From JAFAFN01 sp963707555 (GTDB lineage Bacteria; Actinomycetota; Acidimicrobiia; Acidimicrobiales; Microtrichaceae): DNA of 64,000 nucleotides. Positions 48,191-56,141 of the stretch are shown in pieces (position 1 is the stretch's first letter; each line of letters starts with the position of its first letter). The position numbers were made by a program, and so were the translations under genes. The notes below the pieces were generated by a model, which saw nothing but the letters and a program-made list of their open reading frames with translations, was not told the DNA's origin and searched no databases. Location of the stretch: positions 248,001-312,000 of the forward strand of contig CAVPQM010000004.1 of NCBI GenBank assembly GCA_963707555.1, read 5' to 3'.

Positions 48191-48273
48191 GTCGTGACAC
48201 CTCTCAGGTCGGCCCGGGCCGAACCTACCCGTCGGTGTCGACGGGTTCCGCCTCGCCGTGTCACGGCAGTGTT
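48191..48273 (-). promoter_or_regulatory. Structured leader of the nickel permease-urease operon, candidate translational riboswitch
   Basis: The transcript can fold into a closed three-way junction. P1 is 8 base pairs: CGUGACAC (48265-48258) with GUGUCACG (48200-48193). P2 is CCCGUCG-ACAC-CGACGGG (48245-48228). P3 is built on CGGC-CCGG-GCCG (48221-48210) plus flanking pairs. The Shine-Dalgarno GAGAGG lies in the junction and runs into the P1 3' strand, 7-8 bases from AUG 48190. TAACAC at 48273-48268 could be the -10, placing the transcript start at about P1. It does not show the cobalamin box, nor an obvious NiCo riboswitch core. Folding is by eye only. Confidence 0.45.
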
Positions 48274-48318
48274 ACAAGTTCGCGCGCCAGCGCCCGCCGG
48301 GCGCACCGACCCACGGTG

Positions 48319-48987
48319 TCAGCTGCGGTCGTCGTGGATCGACAGCCCGTCGAAGAGCAGGCCGACCGCGGTCTCGGCGTGGGCGCGCACCGCCTCTGGG
48401 TCGCTGCCGTCGACGCTCACGCCGAGTCGCTCGGCGAGGCCCGGGAACACGATCGGGCCGGCGATCCCGTTGGTCATGAAGAAGTACAGCAACCCGGCGG
48501 AGTCGGTGCGGACCTTGCCCTGCGCCTCGAGCTGTCGCAGCAGGCCGCCTCCGAAGTCCTGCACCGGTTCGATGAAGGCGGTGAAGAGGTACTCGAGGCG
48601 CTCGCCGCCCAGCACCGCTTCCTGGTTGATGATGCGCAGCATCGACGGTCGCATCGCGTTGATCTCGACGTAGCGCACGATGCCCGCACGCAACCGGGCC
48701 AGGTCGTCGGGGAAGCGGGTGTGGGTGAGCGTCACCAGGTCGCGGCGGATGACGCGGAACCCGTGGTCGACCGCTGCGTACCAGAGCTGCTCCTTGGAGC
48801 CGAAGCGCTGCGGGATGTGGTTGTGGTGCACGCCGATGCTGCGGGCGAGGCTCCGCACCGAGGTTCCCGCGAAGCCCTCCTCGGCGAACGCGTCCAGCGC
48901 TGCGTCGAGCACCTCGGCGTCGGAGAGGACCCCGTTGGACCTCGCCGCTGCCTGGTCGGGAGGGTTCGCTGACTCCTGATCACCCAC
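48319..48987 (-). CDS. TetR/AcrR-family transcriptional regulator
   Basis: 222-residue TetR-type regulator. Helix-turn-helix at about residues 22-68 (VLDAALDAFAEEGFAGTSVRSLARSIGVHHNHIPQRFGSKEQLW, in pieces). The C-terminal domain carries INQEAVLGGERLEYLFTAF, typical of the TetR_C_33-like group that senses lipophilic ligands. Start GTG 48987 follows TAGCGT by 8 bases, so it is probably leaderless. It is divergent from the DUF6328 gene and 128 bases upstream of the nickel permease on the same strand, so it could affect either. It is also one candidate to read the palindromes near the oxygenase genes. Confidence 0.85.
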   Translation of the reverse strand: MGDQESANPPDQAAARSNGVLSDAEVLDAALDAFAEEGFAGTSVRSLARSIGVHHNHIPQRFGSKEQLWYAAVDHGFRVIRRDLVTLTHTRFPDDLARLRAGIVRYVEINAMRPSMLRIINQEAVLGGERLEYLFTAFIEPVQDFGGGLLRQLEAQGKVRTDSAGLLYFFMTNGIAGPIVFPGLAERLGVSVDGSDPEAVRAHAETAVGLLFDGLSIHDDRS

Positions 48988-48995
48988 TTCGCCGA

Positions 48996-49001
48996 ACGCT
49001 A
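48996..49001 (-). promoter_or_regulatory. -10 hexamer of the TetR gene
   Basis: TAGCGT on the minus strand ends 8 bases before GTG 48987, in the intergenic stretch shared with the divergent DUF6328 gene. Confidence 0.4.
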
Positions 49002-49039
49002 CAGGCTCGCTGATCGTCCCGACCGGGTAGAACGTGCAC

Positions 49040-49651
49040 GTGGACGATCACCGACCGCAGCACACCGGCGAGCAGGACGACGACCTGCCCGCGGAGCAGG
49101 TCGGCGACGACCGGGACCTCGCCGAGCTCGACGACGTCCGGGACCGGGAGGAGCTGCGCAACCGCTACTACGGGCTCCTCCAGGAGCTGCGCGTCGTGCT
49201 GCCCGGCGCCCAGGTGCTGGTGGCCTTCCTGGTCACCGCCCCGTTCGCGACGCGCTTCCCCGAGCTCGACCGGACCGGCCGGGGCATCTTCGGCATCGCC
49301 ACCGTGTGCTCGATGCTGTCGGTGATCTGCATGCTGTCGCCGGCGGCCTTCCACCGATTCGGTCGTCGCACCGCGAGGGCGCAACGTCTGCGCTGGAGCA
49401 TCCGCCTCACGGTGGTCGGCATGGCCTTCCTGGGTGTGGCCATGGCGGCAACGCTGTGGTGCGTCGTCCGGTTCGTCTACGGCACCGTCCCGTCGCTGCT
49501 GATCATGGTCCCGGTCGTCGTGGCGCTGCCGTTGTTCTGGCTCGTCCTGCCGCTCACCGTCGGCAGCCGTTCCTCCGACGAGGTCGACGAGGACGAGGGC
49601 GGTCGCTCGCCCCGGATGGCCGGGCGGGGCGGTCTCAGCGAGCGACCCTGA
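49040..49651 (+). CDS. DUF6328-family membrane protein
   Basis: About 203 residues. An acidic N terminus is followed by NRYYGLLQELRVVLPGAQVLVAFLVTAPFATRFPELD (in pieces), the opening of the DUF6328 family, and then three more helices (TVCSMLSVICMLSPAAFHRF, VVGMAFLGVAMAATLWCVV, LLIMVPVVVALPLFWLVLPL). Four-helix membrane protein of unknown function, common in actinobacteria. Start is GTG 49040, following TAGAAC by 6 bases, or GTG 49034. Its 3' end overlaps the convergent sulfatase-modifying-factor-type gene by 17 bases. Confidence 0.7.
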   Translation: MDDHRPQHTGEQDDDLPAEQVGDDRDLAELDDVRDREELRNRYYGLLQELRVVLPGAQVLVAFLVTAPFATRFPELDRTGRGIFGIATVCSMLSVICMLSPAAFHRFGRRTARAQRLRWSIRLTVVGMAFLGVAMAATLWCVVRFVYGTVPSLLIMVPVVVALPLFWLVLPLTVGSRSSDEVDEDEGGRSPRMAGRGGLSERP

Positions 49652-50608
49652 AGCCGATGTTGCCCGCTGCGCTGTCGGGTGTGTTCGCGCTGCGCGCCGC
49701 GACCCGGTAGCGCCAGCAGTACGACTCGTGGCACAGGTAGGACCCGCCGCGCATGGCACGGTGGGTGCCCGTCGGCGGGCCACCCTGCACCGTCGCCCGG
49801 GCTCGGCCGTGGCGCCGTCGGCGTGGTCGGTGCCGAACCAGTCCGAGCACCACTCCCACACGTTGCCGCACATGTTGAACGCGCCGAACCCGTTCGGGGC
49901 GAAGGCGTCGACGGGTGCCGTGCCGACGTGTCCGTCGTCGCCGGTGTCCTGCAGCGGGAACTCCCCCTGGAAGACGTTCATCATGTGTCGCCCCTCGGGT
50001 TCGCGCTCGTCGCCCCACGGGAAGCGGCGCTGCTCGAGCCCGCCACGCGCCGCGTACTCCCACTCGGCCTCGGTCGGGAGGCGGACCCCTGCCCACTCGC
50101 AGTAGGCGACCGCGTCGAGCCAGGCGACGTGGACGACCGGGTGGTCGCCGCGGCCGTCGAGGTCGGAGTGCGGTCCCTCGGGGTGGTCCCAGCCGGCGCC
50201 CTCGACCAGGCGCCACCACGGCGCGGCGGCCACGCCTCGCGTCGGTGGGAAGTCGTCGGGCAGCAGCCCGCCGAACACGAACGACGAGCCGAGCTGCTCC
50301 GACACCGTCCGGAACCCCGTGGCGTCGACGAACGCGGCCCAGTCGTCGTTCGTCACCGCGTGTGCGCCGAGCTCGAAGGGCGCCACCGAGACCGACCGGA
50401 CAGGTCCCTCGCCGTCGCTCGGATACAACGTCTCGTCGGATCCCATCAGGAAGTCGCCGCCGTCGAGCGGGAGCCACGACCGGCGCGCGCCGGACGCGGC
50501 CGGCGCTCCTGCTCCGGTCGGCGCCGGTGCAGCGTCGGCGCGGGGAGGCCCGTCGGGCGGGGGAGCGGGCCGGTCGTCCGAGCCGGGGCTGCAACACGAG
50601 GAGGTCAC
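49635..50608 (-). CDS. Formylglycine-generating-enzyme/SUMF1-family protein (one frameshift)
   Basis: About 324 residues of the FGE-sulfatase fold. Blocks: WLPLDGGDFLMGSDE, PFELGAHAVTNDDWAAFVDATGFRT (in part), HPVVHVAWLDAVAYCEWAG, RLPTEAEWEYAARGG, FPWGD, FNMCGNVWEWCSDW, then after adding one base at about 49795-49800, MRGGSYLCHESYCWRYRVAAR, ending GFRVAR. The N terminus has CCSPG. The SYLCHESYCWRYR segment holds the copper-binding Cys pair of true FGEs, so it may convert a sulfatase Cys to formylglycine. No sulfatase is in the window; the phosphodiesterase of 6.5-8.1 kb is not of that kind. Confidence 0.8.
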
Positions 50609-50640
50609 CAGGGGATCATGCCATCCGCAGGGGCCACCAC

Positions 50641-50646
50641 TACCGT
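50641..50646 (+). promoter_or_regulatory. -10 hexamer of the TetR gene of the oxygenase cluster
   Basis: TACCGT ends 7 bases before ATG 50654; leaderless arrangement. Confidence 0.5.
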
Positions 50647-50653
50647 GACCACG

Positions 50654-51250
50654 ATGAGCGAACCCCGGACGCCCCTCAGCGCAGCGGTGATCCTGGATGC
50701 GGCACGGGCGACCATGATCGAGGTCGGTCCCGATGCGATGTCGCTGCGCCGCATCGCTCGTCGGCTCGGTGTCACCGCGCCGGCGCTCTACGCGCACTTC
50801 GCGTCGAAGGACGACCTCATGCGCGCCGTCGCCGACGAGGAGTTCGGTCGCCTGCTCGACGGGTTGGTCGTCGCGTCGACCTCGGTCGCGGACCCGATCG
50901 AGCGCATCAAGGTCCAGAGTCGGGCCTACGTCGACCACACGCTCGCCAACCCGGCGCTCTTCGGTGTGATGACGATGTTCCGCCCGGCCTGGTCACCTCA
51001 GGAGGCAGCGCCCGAGCACGATCTCGCCTCGAAGTCCTTCGAGGTCTCGAGCGTCGCCATCGACGACGCGATCGCCGCCGGTCTGTTGCGCACCGACGAT
51101 CCCCTCATGGTCGGGTTGACCATCTGGGCCGCGGTGCACGGCGTCGCCACCGTGCTGCTCGCCCGCCCGGGTCTCGGGTCGGACTACGAGTCCACGCTGG
51201 TCGACTCGGTGATCGACGCGGTCGTCGACGGGCTCAGGTCGACTCGCTGA
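50654..51250 (+). CDS. TetR/AcrR-family transcriptional regulator, candidate controller of the oxygenase-ABC cluster
   Basis: 198-residue TetR regulator. Helix-turn-helix at about residues 8-55 (LSAAVILDAARATMIEVGPDAMSLRRIARRLGVTAPALYAHFASKDDLM, in pieces). The C-terminal domain (PALFGVMTMFRPAWSP, TIWAAVHGVATVLLA) belongs to the TetR_C_13/WHG-like group. It is convergent with the first carotenoid-oxygenase gene, with a 17-base overlap, and is the closest regulator to the palindromic operators at 52.7 and 59.6 kb. This makes it the leading candidate to bind them. That link is inference; binding would have to be tested. Confidence 0.85.
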   Translation: MSEPRTPLSAAVILDAARATMIEVGPDAMSLRRIARRLGVTAPALYAHFASKDDLMRAVADEEFGRLLDGLVVASTSVADPIERIKVQSRAYVDHTLANPALFGVMTMFRPAWSPQEAAPEHDLASKSFEVSSVAIDDAIAAGLLRTDDPLMVGLTIWAAVHGVATVLLARPGLGSDYESTLVDSVIDAVVDGLRSTR

Positions 51251-52693
51251 GCGGTTCGTCGCCCGGGAGCCAGGACCCGTGGAAGCCGAACGGCACCCGC
51301 CGGCCGGCGTGCACGGTCGCCACCGGGTCCGCTTCGATGTCCTGCGCGTCGAGCACGACCAGGTCGGAGCGGTCGGTCGCCGCGTCGTACACCCAGGTCA
51401 GCAGCCACCCACCGTCCTGACCGTCGCGTGAGGGGTCGGGCGCGAAGACCGCTTCGCCGCAGGTCCGACCGGGCCCGAAGCGGTGTGACCGCGTGGAGCC
51501 GTCGGACAGGTCGATCCGGGTCACCGAGTCGAACGCGCCCTCTTCGGGGTTCGACGAGCCGGGGTCGTCCGCGGACCTGGTGTCGACGATGGTGGCCAGG
51601 TAACCGACGTGGTGCTCCCGGCCGGCGATGCGGTCGTCGATCCGGGGGAAGTCGCCTCGCACGTCGGTGAGCTGGGTCGTGGTGGCGCGGCTGGTCCCGA
51701 GGTCGACCGTGAAGCGACTGAGGTGGCCGCCTCCGTCCTCGCCTCCCGCGCCGGCCTCTGCGGCCTCGAGTCCGATGTCGAGGCGCGGGAGGCGGCAGCC
51801 GTCGAGCACGAGGGTGGAGTCGTCGCTCCACACGTTGAGGAAGTGGAAGACGTAGCAGGGCTCGACCTCGGCCCAGCGGAGGTCGCTGCCGTCGCCGTCG
51901 CGTCGCATCACGCCGATGCGCGTGCCCAGCTCGGGCGCCCAGCGGATCATCGGGCCACCCTGCAGGAAGCCGGACAGGTCGAAGAGCGCTGGACCGTCGA
52001 AGAACACGACGTGCTGCTCGGTGATCGCGAAGTCGTGCATCATCACCGGGTTCGGCAGGTCGATGTCGACCGAGCGGATCAGCCGGCCCGACCGCGTCGG
52101 CGACGTGGTACCGCAGGTAGGGCGCCATCGCCGAGTAGCCGAAGAAGTGCATCTCGCCGGTCACGGTGTCGATCTTCGGATGGGCGGTCATCGCTCCGAC
52201 GAGCGCGCCGTCGAAGTCGTGGGTGCCGAGGGTCTCGAGCGAGTCGTCGACCAGCGTCGGCGGCCCCGCCTCCCAGAGGCACATCGTGCGGCCCGGCGTG
52301 GCGCACGACGTGGGTGTTGGCCACGTTCTTCATCGGACCGGCGTCGCCGACCAACTCCGGGGTGGGGAACGCCGGCTGGGCCATGCCGCCGTAGATCGCG
52401 TGGCCGGCACGGACCTCGGCGCCGAGTCCCGCGCTGCGGATCCACCGGTTGCGATAGGCGACCGACGACCCGTCGAAGGTCGCGGCGTGCAGCATGCCGT
52501 CGCCGTCGAAGAGGTGGTACGCGCCGAGCGGGGCGAACATCGGGTTCGGGCCGTTGCGCAGGAACGTGCCGCGCAGGCCGTCGGGCAGCGCTCCGGAGAC
52601 GTCGAGGCGCCCCAGGTCGACCTCGTCGGGAACGGGGGCGTAGGGGCCCGCCAGGTACGGGCTGGAGCTGGTCTCGGTCTGGGTCGCGGACAC
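51234..52693 (-). CDS. Carotenoid cleavage oxygenase family enzyme 1 (two frameshifts)
   Basis: About 486 residues of the RPE65/apocarotenoid oxygenase seven-bladed propeller, which splits C=C bonds of carotenoids, apocarotenoids or stilbenes using Fe(II) and O2. It starts YLAGPYAPVPDEVDLGRLDVSGALPDGLRGTFLRNGPNPMF (in pieces). All four iron His are readable: TAHPK, MHDF, FHFLN and GFHGSW. One C must be removed from CCC 52292-52294 (restoring HAGRTMCLWE) and one base at about 52084-52089 (restoring RLIRSVDIDLPNPVMMHDF). Start GTG 52693. It is divergent from the next oxygenase gene; the operator lies between them. Confidence 0.88.
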
Positions 52694-52746
52694 GTGCGGA
52701 CTCCTGCTCGGTGCCGGTCGGCGGACTGCTGGACCGGTGTCGCCCG

Positions 52747-52767
52747 TCACTTTACAGTGTTCACCGA
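52747..52767. promoter_or_regulatory. Operator of the oxygenase-ABC regulon, copy 1 (one degenerate half)
   Basis: The right half TGTTCACCGA (52758-52767) is perfect; the left half is TCACTTTACA, with TC and ACA conserved. It overlaps a -10-like TACAGT (52753-52758) in front of the second oxygenase gene. Centre 52757. Confidence 0.6.
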
Positions 52768-52798
52768 GCGCACACCTCGTCGCGCGTCGGGAGGCTCC

Positions 52799-54502
52799 AT
52801 GCCCATTCCACGGTCACTGTTCTCGATGGCCGATCCCGAGGACCACGACCTGTCGGTCGTGGCCGGGGAGTGGCCCGCCGATCTGGGCGGCGAGCTGGTG
52901 ATCAGCGCGCCGCACCCGGACACGTTCGCCGGGCCGCACCCGTTCTTCGGCGAGGGCACCACCTACCGGCTGTCCCTCGACCCGGGCACCCACGGAGCGC
53001 CCGAGGGGCACCACGCGTGGCGACAGCGCCGTATCGACTCGCCCTCGGCCCGTCTGCGCGCCGCCCGACCCGAGCTGTTCACGCCGACCATGATCGGAGT
53101 GCAGTCGCCCTTCGGTCACACCAACGCGGCGAACACCGCGCCGCTGCCGTGGGGTGACCGCCTCTTCATGACGTGGGACGCCGGGCGGCCCGTCGAGATC
53201 GATCCGGTGACGCTCGCGTACCTCGGCGACGTCGGCCACCGCTCCGACTGGGCGACCTTCGAGGTCGCGCCCCAGCCCGTGCTGCCCCTGGTCATGTCGA
53301 CCGCGCACCCCGTCATCGATCCCGACCGCGACGTGCTGTGGACCGTCAACACCCACTGGGGTGCGCTGCACGTCGTCCGCTGGGACGGTCACGGTGCGGT
53401 CGAGTCGTGGCCGATCGCAGGGGCGACGATCCCGCAGTCCGTGCACACGATCACCCAGACCCGGGACTGGCTCATCGTGGGTGACTGCGCGTTCCACGTC
53501 GAACCCCAGGTGCTCGCGGGCGGCGACCGGACCGAGCCGGCCAACCTGGACGCGCCGGTGTACCTGATCCGCAAGGCGGCGCTCGACGCGACGCCGCCCG
53601 GCACCGAGGTGCCCTGCCAGAGCTTCCAGATCTCCCCGGAGATCAACCACTACTACGCGACCTACGACGACAGCGACGGCATCCGGATCCTCTTCGAGCA
53701 CACCGAGAGCGCCGACATCGCGATGACCCAGCAGGCGGGCGACGTCGACGCGCTCGGACGTCCGTGCGACCCGGCGCTGCGCGGGCTCTACGGGTTCCCG
53801 ATGGTGCCGGACCGCACGACGATGGTGGTGGTCGATCCCGAGAGCGCCCAGGTCCTGCACCGCGCCGAGCTGCGCGAACCAGAGCTGCTCTGGACCCGCC
53901 AGCTCAATGCGATGGACTGGAGCACCGAGGGCCGGACCCGGCCGACGCTGCACCACACCGTGCACCAGGGCTGGCGTCCCGAGGGGGTGACCCAGAAGAT
54001 GCTGGCGCTGTACGGCGACCGGGTCGACCGCACGCTGCTGCCCTCCGAGGAGACGGTGCCGCTGCTGGCCTCGATGGACGTCGACGACCTGCAGCTCGTC
54101 GCCCACCACGAGTTCGCCCTCGACGACTTCCCGACCTCGCCGATCTTCGTGCCGCGGGACCCGGGTGCGGACCCGTCGAAGTCGCGCTACGCCGGCTCGT
54201 CGCCCGGTGGCCACGACGGCTATGTGGTCGTGCCGTTGATGAACGACGACGGGTTCCGGGTCGAGGTGTTCCACGCCGACGACGTCGCCAGGGGCCCGAT
54301 CGCGACGCTCGCTGCGCCCGGGGTGACCATGCCGTTCGTGCTGCACTCGGCCTGGATGCCCCGCGCGGTCCCCGCCGAGGACCTGCCTCGCAACCGGTTC
54401 GCCGACGAGCTCGACCGGCTCGGCGAGCTCGACCCGGACCTGCAGCGCGTCGTGCACGGCGTCGTCGACGACCTCGAGCAGGGCGCCCCCCTCGCCTCCT
54501 GA
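52799..54502 (+). CDS. Carotenoid cleavage oxygenase family enzyme 2
   Basis: 567-residue enzyme of the same family but of a divergent branch. Iron His positions by context: STAHPVID, SVHTITQ, NHYYATYDD and LHSAWMP. The start PEDHDLSVVAGEWPADLGGELVISAPHPDTFAGPHPFFGEGTTYRLSLD (in pieces) replaces the RNGPNP box by SAPHPD. Frame intact. Start ATG 52799 has GGGAGG. The nearest relative in the window is enzyme 3 (similar GEPFF/GEP and LHSxWMP blocks). A palindromic operator lies 31-51 bases upstream. Cleavage substrate unknown; lignostilbene, apocarotenoid or isoeugenol are possible. Confidence 0.8.
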   Translation: MPIPRSLFSMADPEDHDLSVVAGEWPADLGGELVISAPHPDTFAGPHPFFGEGTTYRLSLDPGTHGAPEGHHAWRQRRIDSPSARLRAARPELFTPTMIGVQSPFGHTNAANTAPLPWGDRLFMTWDAGRPVEIDPVTLAYLGDVGHRSDWATFEVAPQPVLPLVMSTAHPVIDPDRDVLWTVNTHWGALHVVRWDGHGAVESWPIAGATIPQSVHTITQTRDWLIVGDCAFHVEPQVLAGGDRTEPANLDAPVYLIRKAALDATPPGTEVPCQSFQISPEINHYYATYDDSDGIRILFEHTESADIAMTQQAGDVDALGRPCDPALRGLYGFPMVPDRTTMVVVDPESAQVLHRAELREPELLWTRQLNAMDWSTEGRTRPTLHHTVHQGWRPEGVTQKMLALYGDRVDRTLLPSEETVPLLASMDVDDLQLVAHHEFALDDFPTSPIFVPRDPGADPSKSRYAGSSPGGHDGYVVVPLMNDDGFRVEVFHADDVARGPIATLAAPGVTMPFVLHSAWMPRAVPAEDLPRNRFADELDRLGELDPDLQRVVHGVVDDLEQGAPLAS

Positions 54503-54536
54503 TCCCAGGAGCGCTGATCGCTCCGACCCCGATTCC

Positions 54537-54588
54537 CGAAATGACAGCTGTTTTCGATGCGATGTCATCGAAAACAGCTGTCATTTCG
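54537..54588. terminator. 22-base-pair perfect inverted repeat between convergent genes
   Basis: Arms CGAAATGACAGCTGTTTTCG plus AT and their exact complement flank the loop GCGATGTC. The element is far richer in A/T than its surroundings and sits exactly between the stops of enzyme 2 (54502) and livF (54611). A bidirectional terminator is the simplest reading, though a U-tract is short (UUUCG) and an operator or mobile palindrome is possible. Confidence 0.6.
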
Positions 54589-54610
54589 AATCAGGGGCGA
54601 GGGACGGCGG

Positions 54611-55388
54611 TCAGCGCTCTCCGAGGTAACCGGCCTCGACCTCGTCGATCCGTTCGGACACCTCGGTCGCCGTGCCGGCGAGCACCACCCGCCCACGGTC
54701 GAGCACGTAGGCGTGGTCGGCGACACCGAGCACGAGCGGGACGTGCTGTTCGACGACCAGGACACCCGCGCCCGTCGTCTCGGCGATCGTGCGGAGCACT
54801 GGCAACAACTGCGACACGATGATCGGCGCGAGGCCCAGGCTGAGCTCGTCGACGAGCAGCAGCTGGGGCCGACCGAGCACTGCCCGAGCGAGGGCGAGCA
54901 TCTGCTGCTCGCCGCCCGAGAGCAGACCGGCCCGACGGTCGATGACGCCGCGCAGTGCGGGGAACCAGTCGAACACAGCTTCGAGGTGATCGATGTCGGA
55001 TGGGCCGCCACCCCGGGCTGGCAAGCCGAGGCGGAGGTTCTCCGCCACGGTGAGGTCGGAGAACAGTCCGCGATCCTCGGGCACGTGCGCGACGCCCGAA
55101 CGTGCCGCGGCGCCAGACGTCGCGGACGACCATGCGGCGCCGCGTCGGCGGCGTCTCGCCGAGCACGGTCATCGACCCGCCGAGCACCGGCAGCAACCCG
55201 GAGACCGTCGACAGCGTCGTGGTCTTGCCGGCGCCGTTCGCGCCGAGCAGGGCGACCACCTCGCCGGCGCGCACGACCATGTCGACGTCACGCACCACGG
55301 GCACGCCGTCGTAACCGGCCGACAACCCGTCGAGCTCCAGGACCGGGTCGGCCTGCTGGGTCGTGGTCTCGGCGTCGGACCCGGTCAT
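54611..55388 (-). CDS. livF: Branched-chain amino acid-type ABC transporter ATPase, LivF-like (one frameshift)
   Basis: Cytoplasmic ATPase, about 258 residues. Walker A GANGAGKTTTLS, signature LLSGGEQQMLALARA, Walker B QLLLVDELSLGL and the LivF-typical GVLVVEQHVPLVLG. The frame is broken at about 55090-55110, between VRDVWRRG-like text and MPEDRGLFSDLTV; the GVAYVPEDRGLF block of LivF spans the join, so one base is wrong. Start ATG 55388 overlaps livG (ATGA). Last gene of the importer operon, followed by the inverted repeat. Substrate here is inferred to be linked to the oxygenases. Confidence 0.87.
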
Positions 55389-56141
55389 CGTTCGATCCCG
55401 TCGCCGAGGTAGGCGGCGATCACACGCTCGTCGGCACGGACCTCGGCCGGCGTGCCGCTCGCGATGAGCCCGCCGAAGTCGATCACGTCGACGCGGTCGC
55501 ACACCTCGAGCACCACGGCCATGTCGTGCTCGACGAGCAGCACCGTGGTCCCGCGCTCGGGCAGCGCCCGCAGGACGTCGTTGAGTGCGGCGGTCTCGGA
55601 CGGGTCGAGGCCTGCCGCGGGTTCGTCCAACAGCAACAGCCGCGGCTCGGCGACCAGCGCCCGCCCGAGCGCCACCAAGTGGCGCTGCCCGTTGGAGAGC
55701 TCCCCGGGCCGTCGCTGGCCGAGCTCTGCGAGACCGAGCAGCTCCAGCACCTCGGTGACCACACGATGGTCGCGTCGTCGGGGTCGCACCGCGTCGAGCA
55801 GCAGCGACCACGCTCCGGGCCGGTCCAGCGCGGTGAACAGGTTCTCGGTGACCGTGAGGTCCTCGAACAGCTCGAGCGACTGGAAGGTGCGCACCAGACC
55901 CGTGCCGCGCACGCAGGTGAGGGCTGAGCTCGTCGATGCGACGGTCGTCGAGCACCACTCGCCCGTCGGTGGTGGCGACGAACCCGCTGAGCGCATCGAT
56001 GAAGGTCGTCTTGCCCGCACCGTTCGGGCCGATCAGACCGACGATCGATCCCTCGTCGACGTCCATCGAGACGTGGTCGAGCGCGACGAGTCCACCGTGG
56101 CGGACCGTCAGGTCGGTCACCCGGAGCAGCGGGCCGCTCAT
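55385..56141 (-). CDS. livG: Branched-chain amino acid-type ABC transporter ATPase, LivG-like (one frameshift)
   Basis: About 251 residues. Walker A GPNGAGKTTFIDALSGF, RTFQSLELFEDLTVTEN (LivG Q-loop), signature ELSNGQRHLVALGRAL, Walker B RLLLLDEPAAGLD and H-loop LLVEHDMAVVLE. The frame breaks at about 55905-55920, between HLRARHG and TGLVRTFQ. The signature reads SNGQ instead of the common SYGQ. ATGA overlaps join it to livHM before and livF after, showing a tightly coupled operon. Confidence 0.88.

Noticed and set aside
48191..48273. Cobalamin riboswitch in front of the NikMN/CbiMN gene
   Set aside because: The leader is too short and lacks the B12 box and the GCCACUG core element.
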